The notes: a model not told the origin generated them from the letters alone. Positions 27,755 to 36,453 are shown, numbered from the stretch's first letter. The stretch is 64,000 nucleotides of DNA from Bacteroidaceae bacterium (GCA_024398785.1 JAKSIO010000001.1:248001-312000), one strand, 5' to 3'. Translations and numbers: made by a program.

Positions 27755-29296
27755 ATGGCTCAAGAAGACGTTTTTAAGAAAATTGTAGCCCATTGCAAAG
27801 AATACGGGTTTGTATTCCCGTCAAGTGATATTTACGATGGACTGGGCGCTGTTTATGACTATGGTCAGATGGGCGTTGAGTTGAAGAACAACATCAAGCA
27901 GTACTGGTGGCAGAGCATGGTTCTGCTGCACGACAATATTGTGGGTATCGATTCGTCAATTTTCATGCATCCTACAATATGGAAGGCTTCGGGTCATGTT
28001 GATGCTTTCAATGATCCTTTGATTGACAACAGAGATTCCAAAAAACGTTACAGAGCCGATGTCCTCATTGAAGACCAGATAGCAAAATACGACGAAAAAA
28101 TTCAGAAAGAGGTTGAGAAAGCCCGCAAACGTTTCGGTGACAGTTTTGACGAGGCCCAATATCTTGCAACCAGCAAGAATGTTCTTGAACACGTTGCCAA
28201 ACGTGATGAACTGCATGAACGTTACAAGAAAGCCATGAACGACGGCAATCTTGAAGAATTGCGTCAGATTATATTGGACGAAGGCATTGTCTGCCCTATC
28301 AGCGGAACCAAAAACTGGACGGATGTACGTCAGTTCAACCTTATGTTCTCCACAGAGATGGGTTCTACAAGTGACGGCTCAATGAAAGTTTATCTGCGTC
28401 CGGAAACAGCGCAGGGTATTTTTGTAAACTACCTGAATGTCCAGAAGACAGGCCGTATGAAACTGCCGTTCGGTATTGCACAGATTGGTAAGGCTTTCCG
28501 TAACGAGATTGTTGCCCGTCAGTTCATATTCCGTATGCGTGAGTTTGAACAGATGGAAATGCAGTTCTTTATCAAGCCGGGTACCGATATGGACTGGTTC
28601 AAACAGTGGAAGGCTACACGTCTCAAATGGCACCTTGCTCTCGGATTCGGTGAACAGAATTACCGTTACCATGATCACGAGAAACTTGCCCATTATGCAG
28701 CTGCCGCAACAGATATTGAGTTCCTTATGCCGTTCGGTTTCAAGGAGGTTGAGGGTATCCACTCACGTACCAACTGGGACCTTTCACAGCATGAGAAATA
28801 TAGCGGAAAGAGCATCAAGTACTTTGATCCTGAAACCGGAGAAAGCTATACTCCGCACGTTATTGAAACATCAATCGGTGTTGACCGTATGTTCCTTAGC
28901 GTTATGTGTGCTTCTTATGAGGAACAGCAATTGGAGAATGGTGAAACACGTACTGTCCTGCACTTGCCTGCCGCACTTGCTCCTGTAAAACTTGGCATTC
29001 TTCCGCTGGTAAAGAAGGATGGACTTCCTGAACTTGCACGTCAGATACAGAATGATCTCAAGTTCCATTTCAACTGCCAGTATGACGAGAAGGATACCAT
29101 AGGCAAGCGTTACCGCCGTCAGGATGCGATAGGTACTCCTTATTGCATTACCGTTGACTATCAGTCTCTTGAAGACGGGACAGTTACACTGCGTAACCGC
29201 GACACCATGGAGCAGGAACGTGTTGCAATCAAGGAGCTGAACAGTATTATTGCAGACAAGGTTACTATTACAAGCGTACTTAAAACTTTAGTATAA
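27755..29296 (+). CDS. glyS: Glycyl-tRNA synthetase (dimeric class II type)
   Basis: Class II synthetase of 513 residues charging tRNA-Gly. It is the single-chain alpha2 type, not the alpha/beta type. Visible segments are FPSSDIYDGLGAVYDYGQMG at the N-terminus, motif 2 in FRNEIVARQFIFRMREFEQM, motif 3 region VIETSIGVDRMFL, and a C-terminal anticodon-binding domain with KYRRQDAIGTPYC-type sequence. It is divergent from parC. The FKBP lipoprotein gene starts six bases after the stop and is probably cotranscribed. Confidence 0.96.
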   Translation: MAQEDVFKKIVAHCKEYGFVFPSSDIYDGLGAVYDYGQMGVELKNNIKQYWWQSMVLLHDNIVGIDSSIFMHPTIWKASGHVDAFNDPLIDNRDSKKRYRADVLIEDQIAKYDEKIQKEVEKARKRFGDSFDEAQYLATSKNVLEHVAKRDELHERYKKAMNDGNLEELRQIILDEGIVCPISGTKNWTDVRQFNLMFSTEMGSTSDGSMKVYLRPETAQGIFVNYLNVQKTGRMKLPFGIAQIGKAFRNEIVARQFIFRMREFEQMEMQFFIKPGTDMDWFKQWKATRLKWHLALGFGEQNYRYHDHEKLAHYAAAATDIEFLMPFGFKEVEGIHSRTNWDLSQHEKYSGKSIKYFDPETGESYTPHVIETSIGVDRMFLSVMCASYEEQQLENGETRTVLHLPAALAPVKLGILPLVKKDGLPELARQIQNDLKFHFNCQYDEKDTIGKRYRRQDAIGTPYCITVDYQSLEDGTVTLRNRDTMEQERVAIKELNSIIADKVTITSVLKTLV

Positions 29297-29302
29297 TTGG
29301 GA

Positions 29303-29932
29303 ATGGGCGGAAGGCTGGTCGGTTTGGCTGTTTTACTTGTCTCTGCAGCTATGATTGCGGGTTGTGCTGCATCTTCTCAGGAAGATGAGTTTGCCAACTG
29401 GCGTAGCCGCAATGACAATGCACTTAAGGAAATTGCAGCTGTCACGGCCGGTTTTGAGGCTCAGGGTGTAACAAAAGAGAATGCTGCTCCGGGACAGACA
29501 TTCAGGATTGTCTCTGCCCGTCTGGACAGTACAAAAACTTTCCCGGCAGACAATTATGTCTATTGCACCATACTGAAAGAAAATCCTGCAAAAGGGCAGG
29601 GAGGTACTCCGCTTTATACGGACAGTGTATGGATTCACTATCGGGGACAGCTTATACCGTCGGCATCGTATTCCAGAGGGTTTATTTTTGACCAGTCATA
29701 CATTACTGACACGCTGGATCTGTCAATAAACAGTCCAAGTGCGTTTGTGGTCTCGAAACTGGTTGTTGGAATGACTACAGTGCTTCAGGAGATGCATCCG
29801 GGCGATTATTGGAGAGTGTTTATTCCATATAAACTGGGTTATGATAAAAATACATCGAATAACATACCCAAGTACTCAAATCTGATTTTTGATGTCATGC
29901 TTGACCGTTATTCGTACAGAACAGTTAACTGA
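29303..29932 (+). CDS. FKBP-type peptidyl-prolyl isomerase lipoprotein
   Basis: Envelope lipoprotein of 209 residues. The signal peptide ends in AMIAGC (lipid Cys21). The C-terminal half resembles an FKBP domain: DSVWIHYRGQLIPS (the VxVHYxG strand), FVVSKLVVGMTTVLQEM (matching the VI-GW-EGL region), and DYWRVFIPYKLGYD (matching R--IP--LAYG). It probably assists folding of periplasmic proteins, although several pocket residues differ and activity is uncertain. The start is the ATG at 29303; the in-frame TTG at 29297 directly abuts the glyS stop. Confidence 0.8.
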   Translation: MGGRLVGLAVLLVSAAMIAGCAASSQEDEFANWRSRNDNALKEIAAVTAGFEAQGVTKENAAPGQTFRIVSARLDSTKTFPADNYVYCTILKENPAKGQGGTPLYTDSVWIHYRGQLIPSASYSRGFIFDQSYITDTLDLSINSPSAFVVSKLVVGMTTVLQEMHPGDYWRVFIPYKLGYDKNTSNNIPKYSNLIFDVMLDRYSYRTVN

Positions 29933-29952
29933 AAAATTAATTAGATATAGAA

Positions 29953-30183
29953 ATGGCAAAAGTTGTTGGAGCAATCAGCGTTGATATAGAGCGCTGTAAA
30001 GGTTGCGAGCTTTGCGTAAACACCTGTAACCAGGGCGTGATAGGAATGTCCTCCAAGGTTAACAGCAAAGGTTACCATTATGCTATGATGGTAAAGCCGG
30101 AAGCTTGCGTAGGTTGTACAAATTGTGGAATTATTTGTCCTGACGGTGTTATTTCCGTTTACAGGACCAAAGTAGAAGAATAA
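29953..30183 (+). CDS. 2-oxoacid:ferredoxin oxidoreductase, delta (ferredoxin) subunit
   Basis: Small 76-residue iron-sulfur protein with two CxxCxxCxxxC motifs (Cys15/18/21/25 and Cys52/55/58/62), each able to hold a [4Fe-4S] cluster. It is the electron-transfer subunit of the four-gene oxidoreductase encoded here with the alpha, beta and gamma genes downstream (4-14 base gaps). It sits 20 bases after the FKBP gene; no separate promoter was found in this gap, so read-through from glyS is possible. Confidence 0.9.
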   Translation: MAKVVGAISVDIERCKGCELCVNTCNQGVIGMSSKVNSKGYHYAMMVKPEACVGCTNCGIICPDGVISVYRTKVEE

Positions 30184-30187
30184 TATA

Positions 30188-31264
30188 ATGGAGAAAAGAG
30201 AACTAAGATTAATGAAAGGTAACGAGGCTTTGGCCGAGGCCGCCATCCGTGCCGGTGCCGATGCCTACTTTGGTTATCCTATCACTCCGCAGACCGAGGT
30301 TATTGAGTATCTGTTTGAAACGGATTGTACCGCACGTACAGGTATGGCTGTTCTTCAGGCAGAAAGCGAGGTGTCTGCAATCAATATGGTTTACGGTTGC
30401 GCTGCAACAGGCCATAGAGTACTTACATCAACATCAAGCCCCGGATTCAGCCTTATGGCCGAGGGTATTTCCTATATTGCGGGAGCCGAGTTGCCCTGCC
30501 TGCTTATCAACGTATCACGTGGAGGTCCAGGTCTTGGTACAATACAGCCATCACAGGCAGACTATTTCCAGACAGTAAAAGGTTGCGGTCACGGAGACTA
30601 CAAACTCCTTACACTGGCGCCAAGTTCAGTTCAGGAAATGGCAGATTTTGTAGCGCTTGGTTTTGACCTTGCGTTCAAATACCGTAACCCGGTTTGTATC
30701 CTGTCAGACGGTTCTCTTGGACAGATGATGGAAAAGGTTTATCTGCCTGAGCAACGCCCACGTTTGACTGAATACCCCGATTGGGCAACAAACGGAACAC
30801 CGAAAGGCAAGGAACGCCGCTTTATCACATCGTTGAATCTGCTGCCACAGCAGCACGAACTTGTCAACATCCGCCTTCAGGAGAAATACCGCAGGATGGA
30901 GCAGGAAGAGGTCCGTTACGAAACAATCATGTGCGATGATGCCGAGTATGTTATTGTAGCTTTCGGTATAATTGCCCGTATAGCCCAGAAGTCCGTAGAA
31001 CTGTTGCGCGCCAAAGGAATCAAGGTCGGACTGTTCCGTCCTATCACCCTGTATCCTTTCCCGATGAACCAGATTACAGAACTTGCAGAGAATCCGCGCA
31101 TCAAGGGCTTTACTTCTGTTGAACTTAACGCCGGTCAGATGATAGAAGATATCCGTCTGGCAGTAGAAGGCCGCAAGCCTGTTGGCTTCTTTGGCCGTCT
31201 TGGCGGTATGGTTCCTACACCAGAAGAGATAGAGAATGCCATTATCAAACAGTTTGACCTTTAA
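30188..31264 (+). CDS. 2-oxoacid:ferredoxin oxidoreductase, alpha subunit (VorB-like)
   Basis: A 358-residue subunit with the pyrimidine-binding fold: FGYPITPQTEVIEYLF near residue 29, QAESEVSAINMVYGCAATG with the catalytic Glu, and TSSPGFSLMAEGI. The family member with this gene order in Bacteroides is usually annotated as 3-methyl-2-oxobutanoate (branched-chain 2-oxoacid) oxidoreductase VorB. The substrate is thus assigned by order and resemblance; 2-oxoglutarate or indolepyruvate cannot be excluded. It works in the cytoplasm with the delta, beta and gamma subunits encoded alongside. Confidence 0.85.
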   Translation: MEKRELRLMKGNEALAEAAIRAGADAYFGYPITPQTEVIEYLFETDCTARTGMAVLQAESEVSAINMVYGCAATGHRVLTSTSSPGFSLMAEGISYIAGAELPCLLINVSRGGPGLGTIQPSQADYFQTVKGCGHGDYKLLTLAPSSVQEMADFVALGFDLAFKYRNPVCILSDGSLGQMMEKVYLPEQRPRLTEYPDWATNGTPKGKERRFITSLNLLPQQHELVNIRLQEKYRRMEQEEVRYETIMCDDAEYVIVAFGIIARIAQKSVELLRAKGIKVGLFRPITLYPFPMNQITELAENPRIKGFTSVELNAGQMIEDIRLAVEGRKPVGFFGRLGGMVPTPEEIENAIIKQFDL

Positions 31265-31276
31265 TACTGAAAAGAG

Positions 31277-32074
31277 ATGGATGTAAAAGATATAATCAAA
31301 CCAGAGAATCTGGTATATAAGAAAAGCCGCCTTATGAGCGACAACGTATTCAACTTCTGTCCGGGTTGCGGACACGGAGTTGCAGTACGCACCATTGCCG
31401 AGGTTATTGAAGAGATGGGTATTGAGAACGATGTCATAGGCATATCACCTGTAGGTTGCTCAGTATTCCTTTACGATTTCTATAAGTTTGATGTTGTTGA
31501 GGCCGCACATGGCCGTGCCTGCGCAGTCGCTACAGGTATCAAACGCGTTCAGCCTGACAAGTTTGTGTTTACATATCAGGGTGACGGTGACCTTGCAGCT
31601 ATCGGTACAGGTGAAACAATGCATGCCTGCAACCGTGGTGAAAACATAGTGATTGTATTCATCAACAACGGTATTTACGGTATGACCGGCGGTCAGATGG
31701 CTCCAACCACACTGGAAGGAATGAAAACAACAACCTGTCCGCGTGGCCGCGATGTAAAGACAATGGGTTATCCGCTTGCAATCACACCGCTGCTGGCTCA
31801 GTTGCCGGGTACATATTACGTGACCCGTCAGTCAGTCCAGACTCCTGCCGCAGTACGCAAAACCAAGAAGGCTTTGCGCCAGGCATTCGAGAACCAGAAG
31901 AACAAAAAAGGAACATCGATTGTTGAAATTGTTTCCAATTGCAATTCAGGTTGGGGTATGAGTCCGACTGCCGCTAACAAGTGGATGGAAGAGAACATGT
32001 TTGCCAAATATCCGTTAGGTGATATGAAAGTTGACGGCCAGCTGGTAATCAACAATGTTTATGAAAAGAAATAA
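31277..32074 (+). CDS. 2-oxoacid:ferredoxin oxidoreductase, beta (TPP-binding) subunit
   Basis: Thiamine-diphosphate-binding subunit of 265 residues. The N-terminal NFCPGCGHGVAVRTIAEV matches the conserved cluster/cofactor region, HGRACAVATGIKRV follows, and the Mg-TPP motif is GDGDLAAIGTGETMHA with FINNGIYGMTGGQMAPTT. It follows the alpha gene by 12 bases and precedes the gamma gene by 13 bases. It is distinct in sequence from korB at 5761-6768, so the organism has two such enzymes. Confidence 0.88.
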   Translation: MDVKDIIKPENLVYKKSRLMSDNVFNFCPGCGHGVAVRTIAEVIEEMGIENDVIGISPVGCSVFLYDFYKFDVVEAAHGRACAVATGIKRVQPDKFVFTYQGDGDLAAIGTGETMHACNRGENIVIVFINNGIYGMTGGQMAPTTLEGMKTTTCPRGRDVKTMGYPLAITPLLAQLPGTYYVTRQSVQTPAAVRKTKKALRQAFENQKNKKGTSIVEIVSNCNSGWGMSPTAANKWMEENMFAKYPLGDMKVDGQLVINNVYEKK

Positions 32075-32087
32075 GGAGGCATAAGTC

Positions 32088-32624
32088 ATGACAGAAGAAA
32101 TAATTATTGCAGGCTTTGGAGGACAGGGTGTTCTCTCAATGGGTAAGATTATTGCATATTCGGGACTTATGCAGGGTCTTGAAGTAAGTTGGATACCAAG
32201 TTATGGTCCTGAAATCCGTGGTGGTACGGCAAACGTAACCGTAATCCTTTCAGACCAGCGCATCAGTTCCCCTATTCTGCAGAAGTTCAGCACGGCTATC
32301 ATTCTGAACCAGCAGTCTATGGATAAGTTTGAATCAACAGTCAAGCCGGGCGGTACACTGATTTACACACCAAGTACTATAACCCGCGTGCCTACACGTA
32401 CAGATATCAACATCTATCCTATCAAGGCAATTGAAGAGGCTGCAAAGATAAATGCGACAAAGGTTGCCAACATGTTCCTTCTTGGTGCATTCATGAAGAT
32501 ACATCCTATTCTTGACATCAATTACGTAATGGAAGGAGTCAAGCACTCCGTATCCGAACGTAACTGGAAATACCTGCCACTTAACGAGCAGGCAATCAAG
32601 GCCGGTATGGATCTTGTCAAATAA
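32088..32624 (+). CDS. 2-oxoacid:ferredoxin oxidoreductase, gamma subunit
   Basis: A 178-residue gamma subunit recognisable from the N-terminal GFGGQGVLSMGKIIAYSG and SYGPEIRGGTANVTVI segments, which bind CoA-side substrate in this family. It completes the delta-alpha-beta-gamma gene set. It is the last gene of the operon: a strong hairpin with a T run follows at 32650-32684. Confidence 0.88.
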   Translation: MTEEIIIAGFGGQGVLSMGKIIAYSGLMQGLEVSWIPSYGPEIRGGTANVTVILSDQRISSPILQKFSTAIILNQQSMDKFESTVKPGGTLIYTPSTITRVPTRTDINIYPIKAIEEAAKINATKVANMFLLGAFMKIHPILDINYVMEGVKHSVSERNWKYLPLNEQAIKAGMDLVK

Positions 32625-32649
32625 AACACAATACTGTTATTAATATCGG

Positions 32650-32684
32650 AATAGGGAGACAATTTTGCCTCCCTATTCTTTTTT
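32650..32684 (+). terminator. Terminator of the 2-oxoacid oxidoreductase operon
   Basis: AATAGGGAG (32650-32658) pairs with CTCCCTATT (32669-32677) and is followed by CTTTTTT. The next promoter starts within its loop. Confidence 0.85.
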
Positions 32685-32695
32685 GTATATATTTG
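32664..32695 (+). promoter_or_regulatory. Promoter of the DUF1573 lipoprotein gene
   Basis: TTTG at 32664-32667 and TATATTTG at 32688-32695 are separated by 20 bases. The -33 box lies in the loop of the preceding terminator, so the two signals are interleaved. Confidence 0.65.
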
Positions 32696-32726
32696 CAACT
32701 GCTAGTCAGTATGAATAAACAGTAGT

Positions 32727-33095
32727 ATGATGAAAAAAATTCTTGTATTGTCAGCCGTAGTCATGTCCCTTTTTTCCGGCTGTAAAAATAATGGTCTGGT
32801 TGTAACTCCGAGTGTTATCAAACTTGGTAATGTTGCAGAAAATGACAGTGTGCATTTTTCCTTTTCCATCAGGAACAGTTCACATCAGACCCAGTCATTG
32901 AATATTATGCCTGAGTGTGAATGTACTGTAGTAAGCACGGAACATGTACTTCTGCAACCTGAAATTAAAACGCGCATCAGCGGTAGCGTTTTTATTGATG
33001 TAACAGATGATTTTAACAAGTACATCTATATTGACGCTGCAGACGGTAGCTTTTTCTATACAGTCCAGCTTACAGGCAGAAGCTGTAAAAAATAA
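32727..33095 (+). CDS. DUF1573 family lipoprotein
   Basis: Small lipoprotein of 122 residues. The signal peptide ends LFSGC (Cys19), followed by one immunoglobulin-like DUF1573 domain: VIKLGNVAENDSVHFSFSI, then a PECECTV segment and a final VQLTGRSC strand. Such domains are common in Bacteroidetes envelope proteins; their role is unknown. It is monocistronic, having its own promoter at 32664-32695 and a bidirectional terminator overlapping its stop codon. Two adjacent ATGs (32727, 32730) could both serve as the start. Confidence 0.8.
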   Translation: MMKKILVLSAVVMSLFSGCKNNGLVVTPSVIKLGNVAENDSVHFSFSIRNSSHQTQSLNIMPECECTVVSTEHVLLQPEIKTRISGSVFIDVTDDFNKYIYIDAADGSFFYTVQLTGRSCKK

Positions 33096-33120
33096 GAGCG
33101 GCAAAAGCCGCTCTTATTTT
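33089..33120. terminator. Bidirectional terminator after DUF1573 gene
   Basis: A perfect 14-base arm (33089-33102), AAAA loop and complementary arm (33107-33120) rich in terminal A/T on both sides. It serves the DUF1573 gene and the convergent lipoprotein gene ending at 33140. Confidence 0.9.
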
Positions 33121-33139
33121 TTTACGTATATGCATAATA

Positions 33140-34378
33140 TTACTCCAATACTGTTACAATATCTGTGTAAGGGTTTAATATCAGTCGTCCAGGTGATATC
33201 GTGCGTAGGAAAGGAATTGACATGTCAATTCCATATGTTTCAAGTGCTGTCCACCATATCAAACCTGCACAAGTGAATGCGTCAGGCATATAATCTTTGT
33301 TGAAAAAATATCCGGAAAAATAATTGCTGGCGACATCTTCAATGAAAGGGTATCCTTTGTAAGATAATGCTTTTTCCATAAATCTGTTGATCTCTTCCGG
33401 CGAATGCGAAACTCTGTCAACTTTCAGAGGTTCTTTGGACTTTGCATCCCAAGTGTATTCCAGTTTCTTTATTTCAAGAATGTATTGCTCAGTCAACCAG
33501 CTATCAATCTGTTCAAAGCAGACTCCTTTCCCATTTGCAACGAACATGATATTGTCAACTGTATTCTTGTCAGCAAAACTCATATCCTGCGTAATGTCCT
33601 TTGTCAGAATTCCGCTATGTCCAATACTTCTATGGTGTGTCCCGCCATCTATGAAATAGGCAATCTGTTCAGGAAGGTTCATTAATGTCAGCGGTTGTCC
33701 TTGTATTGGAATAATTACCCCAATGTCTCCTTTCTTTGCTTTTCCTGCCAGATTCTGTTTGTAATAATCAAAAGAAAACTGACTGCCTTTTGTTCCAAAA
33801 CCAATCAAAGCTTTGGTGTCTGCTTTTTGTGCCGGATTATCTGTATTATCCAGTAAAAAATTGGATTTGCCAATTTCCTCGCTTATGCGCGCTACTATGA
33901 CTTCAAACGATTTTCCTTTGTTCAAAAGTTTCTCTACAATGTCTGACATTGCATTGTAAGCATTTATTATTGTACTGATTGTACTGTTCAATTGCGGTGA
34001 AAAGATTTTGTCAGTCTGAACTTTGGCCATATATAGGGCAATATGGTGGATGAACAGCTTCTGCTCATTTTCCGGAAGGTCAGCAAATTTTATTGGTGCG
34101 CCAGTCGCATCTTTTATGTCCAGCTTGCCCAAAGCACCTATTTCCGGCAGATTGTAATTCAGGAATTTTTCAAAATCACTCTGTTTGCCTGCCGAGAAAA
34201 GCAAGTCTGTCATTTTCTCCAGTGATTCAGCATATACTTTTGTTCCATTGTCTGTTGGAACCTCAACACTTTCCTGCGATGGCTCATTCAGATTCTGAGA
34301 AAATTCAAGGCTTTCATTATTGCAGGATAAAAGTAAAAAAGCAGTGCATGCAACACAAATAAATCTGATTTTTTTCAT
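33140..34378 (-). CDS. Lipoprotein with probable permuted papain-like (YiiX/NlpC-P60-like) hydrolase domain
   Basis: Lipoprotein of 412 residues (LLLSC, Cys19). An N-terminal helical domain to about residue 190 is followed by a domain beginning KKGDIGVI (216-222). It has His254 in IGHSGIL and Cys370 in FTCAGLIWWTALE. His before Cys is the order in the circularly permuted papain-fold families (YaeF/YiiX, LRAT-like), hydrolases of amide or ester bonds; this assignment is by motif only and could be wrong. An adjacent upstream paralogue (34395-35644) is frameshifted. Residues about 65-121 are almost identical in both, while the rest differs, pointing to gene conversion. It lies 16 bases after the paralogue, on one transcript. 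Confidence 0.7.
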   Translation of the reverse strand: MKKIRFICVACTAFLLLSCNNESLEFSQNLNEPSQESVEVPTDNGTKVYAESLEKMTDLLFSAGKQSDFEKFLNYNLPEIGALGKLDIKDATGAPIKFADLPENEQKLFIHHIALYMAKVQTDKIFSPQLNSTISTIINAYNAMSDIVEKLLNKGKSFEVIVARISEEIGKSNFLLDNTDNPAQKADTKALIGFGTKGSQFSFDYYKQNLAGKAKKGDIGVIIPIQGQPLTLMNLPEQIAYFIDGGTHHRSIGHSGILTKDITQDMSFADKNTVDNIMFVANGKGVCFEQIDSWLTEQYILEIKKLEYTWDAKSKEPLKVDRVSHSPEEINRFMEKALSYKGYPFIEDVASNYFSGYFFNKDYMPDAFTCAGLIWWTALETYGIDMSIPFLRTISPGRLILNPYTDIVTVLE

Positions 34379-34394
34379 ATTATTACTCAGTAAA

Positions 34395-35644
34395 TTATTC
34401 TAAAACAACTTTGATATCAGTATACGGATTAAGTATCAGTCTTGACGGTGATACTGTACGTAAAAATGGTATTGAAAGGTCTATGCCGTAAGCTTGAAGT
34501 GCGGTCCACCAAATCAGACCGGAACAATGGAATGTATCAGGAATAACGTCTTTGATAAAAAGGTATCCGGTAAGAAAATCGTCGGTGTATGATTCAACAA
34601 AAATTGTCCCTTCATAAGACGTCGCTATTTCAATGAATTTGTCACGTTCCTGCTGGGAATATTCAGATCTGTTAACTGTAAGAGGATTGTTTGAAGCTGG
34701 ATTCCAGGTGTATTCAAGTTTCTTTATTTCAAGAATATAACTTTCTGTGAGCCAGTTGTCAATCGTTTCATAGTGGACTCCCTCAATTATAGCGCCGAAC
34801 ATAATGCTATCAACAACTTCCTTGTTATCATATTGCATGTCCTTTGTAACGTCTCTTGTGAACATTCCGCTATGCCCCCAACTTCTGTGATCAAGATCAC
34901 CTATCCCCAATGTCAATCCTAAAACTATTTCAGGGATATTCATCAGATTATAAGGCTCGCCATGTATAGGAAGAATAACGCAAAGATCTCCCTTTTTTGC
35001 TTTATCTGCTACTTTTTCCTTGTAGTAGTCAAATGTAAAAGTACTTCCTGTCAAAGGACCGAAACCTGCAAATAATCTGGTGTCTGCTTTTGTCAGATAT
35101 TCAGACATGAGGTTTTGGACAAACAAATCAGTAGATGAAGCCTTGACAGGTATTTATCAATTTCTTCAAAAGATAATCCGTTTTTGGTGATTTTATTTAA
35201 TAAGTTGGCGATTGCATTGATTGCATTCCTGACAGTATAATAAACCTGATTGAGCTGGGGAGTTTTGGTTGCTTTGTCAATCTGAACTTTGGCCATATAC
35301 AGGGCAATATGATGGATGAACAGCTTCTGCTCATTTTCCGGAAGGTCAGCAAATTTTATTGGTGCACCAGTTGCATCTTTTATATCCAGCTTGCCCAAAG
35401 CACCTATTTCCGGCAGATTGTAATTCAGGAATTTTTCAAAATCACTCTGTTTGCCTGCCGTGTAAAGCAAACCTGTCAGGGTCTCCAATGATTCGGCATA
35501 TCCTTTTACTTCATCGCCTATTGTAACCTCAACACTTTCCTGTGATGGCTCATTCTGATTCTGAGCAATTTCAAGACTTTCATTATTGCAGGATGAAAGT
35601 AAAACAGCGGCACACGCAACACTCAAAAATTTATCAAACTTCAT
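34395..35644 (-). pseudogene. Frameshifted paralogue of the permuted papain-like lipoprotein
   Basis: Reading from the ATG at 35644 gives a lipoprotein N-terminus (VLLSSC, then a segment nearly identical to the neighbour) that stops at 35093-35095. From about 35145 downwards the matching C-terminal part continues in another frame to 34395, including GDLCVILP, WGHSGMF and FHCSGLIWWTAL with the same His and Cys. The shift, close to 35140-35150, equals loss of one base. Downstream of it the sequence is still well conserved, so the lesion is recent or a sequencing error. I saw no slippery heptamer that would argue for programmed frameshifting. Confidence 0.8.
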
Positions 35645-35683
35645 AAAAATATTTTATAATTGTCTAATGGATGCATTCAAACG

Positions 35684-35691
35684 CAAATTTA
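35684..35691 (-). promoter_or_regulatory. Putative -7 element of the lipoprotein pair
   Basis: Plus-strand CAAATTTA reads TAAATTTG on the minus strand (TAnnTTTG), 39 bases before the ATG at 35644. No clear -33 box. Confidence 0.4.
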
Positions 35692-35765
35692 CAACAAATA
35701 TCTAATATGATGTACTCATTATTTAGAATATAATCCGGAATGTGTAAAAATATATTAACAAATAT

Positions 35766-35796
35766 TTTGAATATTGAAAAATGCGCAGTAGTTTTG
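35766..35796 (+). promoter_or_regulatory. Promoter in R1
   Basis: TTTG (35766-35769) and TAGTTTTG (35789-35796) with 19 bases between match the Bacteroidetes consensus. It would give a leader of more than 200 bases before the lipoprotein gene at 36034. Confidence 0.65.
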
Positions 35797-35860
35797 CATG
35801 AGCAATAAACAAATGAACACGGTTGTAATATAGCGATTAGACAACTTGTTTTAAGAAAAT

Positions 35861-35947
35861 ATGATGAAACAGTTCGTAACAAGACTGCACTGCGTTGTAG
35901 AAAATTCAAAAGAGAATAACTTACGCGTATACTGTACGGGGGGATAA
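35861..35947 (+). CDS. Small open frame inside R1 (28 codons), possible leader peptide
   Basis: ATG-initiated frame encoding MMKQFVTRLHC...RVYCTGG, repeated in R2. Of the four substitutions inside the frame, two are silent and two conservative (M/V, T/A), weakly suggesting coding constraint. Here the stop follows a run of six G; in R2 nine G shift the end and give 35 codons. I do not recognise the peptide, and it may be untranslated leader RNA. Confidence 0.3.
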   Translation: MMKQFVTRLHCVVENSKENNLRVYCTGG

Positions 35948-35986
35948 TACTCTGTATATCAGTTAGTTATTAATATTTGTTATAAG

Positions 35987-36017
35987 TGAGTATGATTAAT
36001 TACCCTAATCATACTCA
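35987..36017. promoter_or_regulatory. Perfect 12-base inverted repeat in the leader before 36034
   Basis: TGAGTATGATTA (35987-35998) and its exact complement (36006-36017) with a 7-base loop lie 16 bases before the lipoprotein ATG. There is no following T run, so it is a stable leader hairpin or an operator rather than a terminator. It is absent after R2. Confidence 0.6.
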
Positions 36018-36033
36018 ATATTTGATTATTTAT

Positions 36034-36426
36034 ATGAAAATACATTATTTTTTGTTGCTGACATTTATTACAAGTTCCTGCAGTTCATTTTCAGTAAAGT
36101 ATAATAATCTTTCTATGAATGATTTTCAAGTTAAATCCATATCATGTTATGATAGTATTGATTTTACTCATGGCTCCCCGAATATGACATTCCAGCGGCA
36201 TCATGTTGTGAAAATTGCACCTGACATTGCAAATACGTTTAAAGATTCTGTTTTTAAATATAAATTTAGAGGTGATTATTTGATTTTGAAAGGAACCACC
36301 ACAAAGCATAAATTTGAATTCAGAGGAAATAATACTGAAAAATATACAACAATTGATTTGAATATCAATAGCAATGTAATAAACAGGATTGGATTTATTT
36401 CTCATTCAAAAGAGTATGAAAAATAG
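36034..36426 (+). CDS. Hypothetical lipoprotein
   Basis: A 130-residue product with a lipoprotein-type signal (FLLLTFITSSC, Cys16). The rest is beta-rich with repeated short charged strands (FKYKFRGDYLILKG, KHKFEFRG). I recognise no family. The ATG at 36034 is chosen because the signal peptide begins there. Base composition is strikingly AT-rich compared with the housekeeping genes around. It occupies the slot where the second cassette has its NVEALA peptide gene. Its TAG stop is followed in the same frame by an open stretch leading into the thioredoxin-like remnant at 36454. Confidence 0.6.
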   Translation: MKIHYFLLLTFITSSCSSFSVKYNNLSMNDFQVKSISCYDSIDFTHGSPNMTFQRHHVVKIAPDIANTFKDSVFKYKFRGDYLILKGTTTKHKFEFRGNNTEKYTTIDLNINSNVINRIGFISHSKEYEK

Positions 36427-36453
36427 TTTTGGATTTTTTTTGGTCATTCCCGG

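Larger units (their letters stand above)
35754..35978 (+). repeat. Direct repeat R1 (promoter/leader cassette)
   Basis: A 225-base segment recurring at 38090-38316 with about seven substitutions and a 2-3 base difference in a G run. It contains a promoter, a small open frame and a poly-G tract. No transposase and no terminal inverted repeats were found, so it appears to be a duplicated leader rather than an insertion sequence. Weak similarity continues about 20 bases to the left. Confidence 0.9.

Noticed and set aside
35093..35150. Programmed frameshift joining the two halves of the upstream lipoprotein gene
   Set aside because: The shift would be of -1 type, but no X_XXY_YYZ slippery heptamer or strong downstream structure is visible, and the intact paralogue reads through in one frame.
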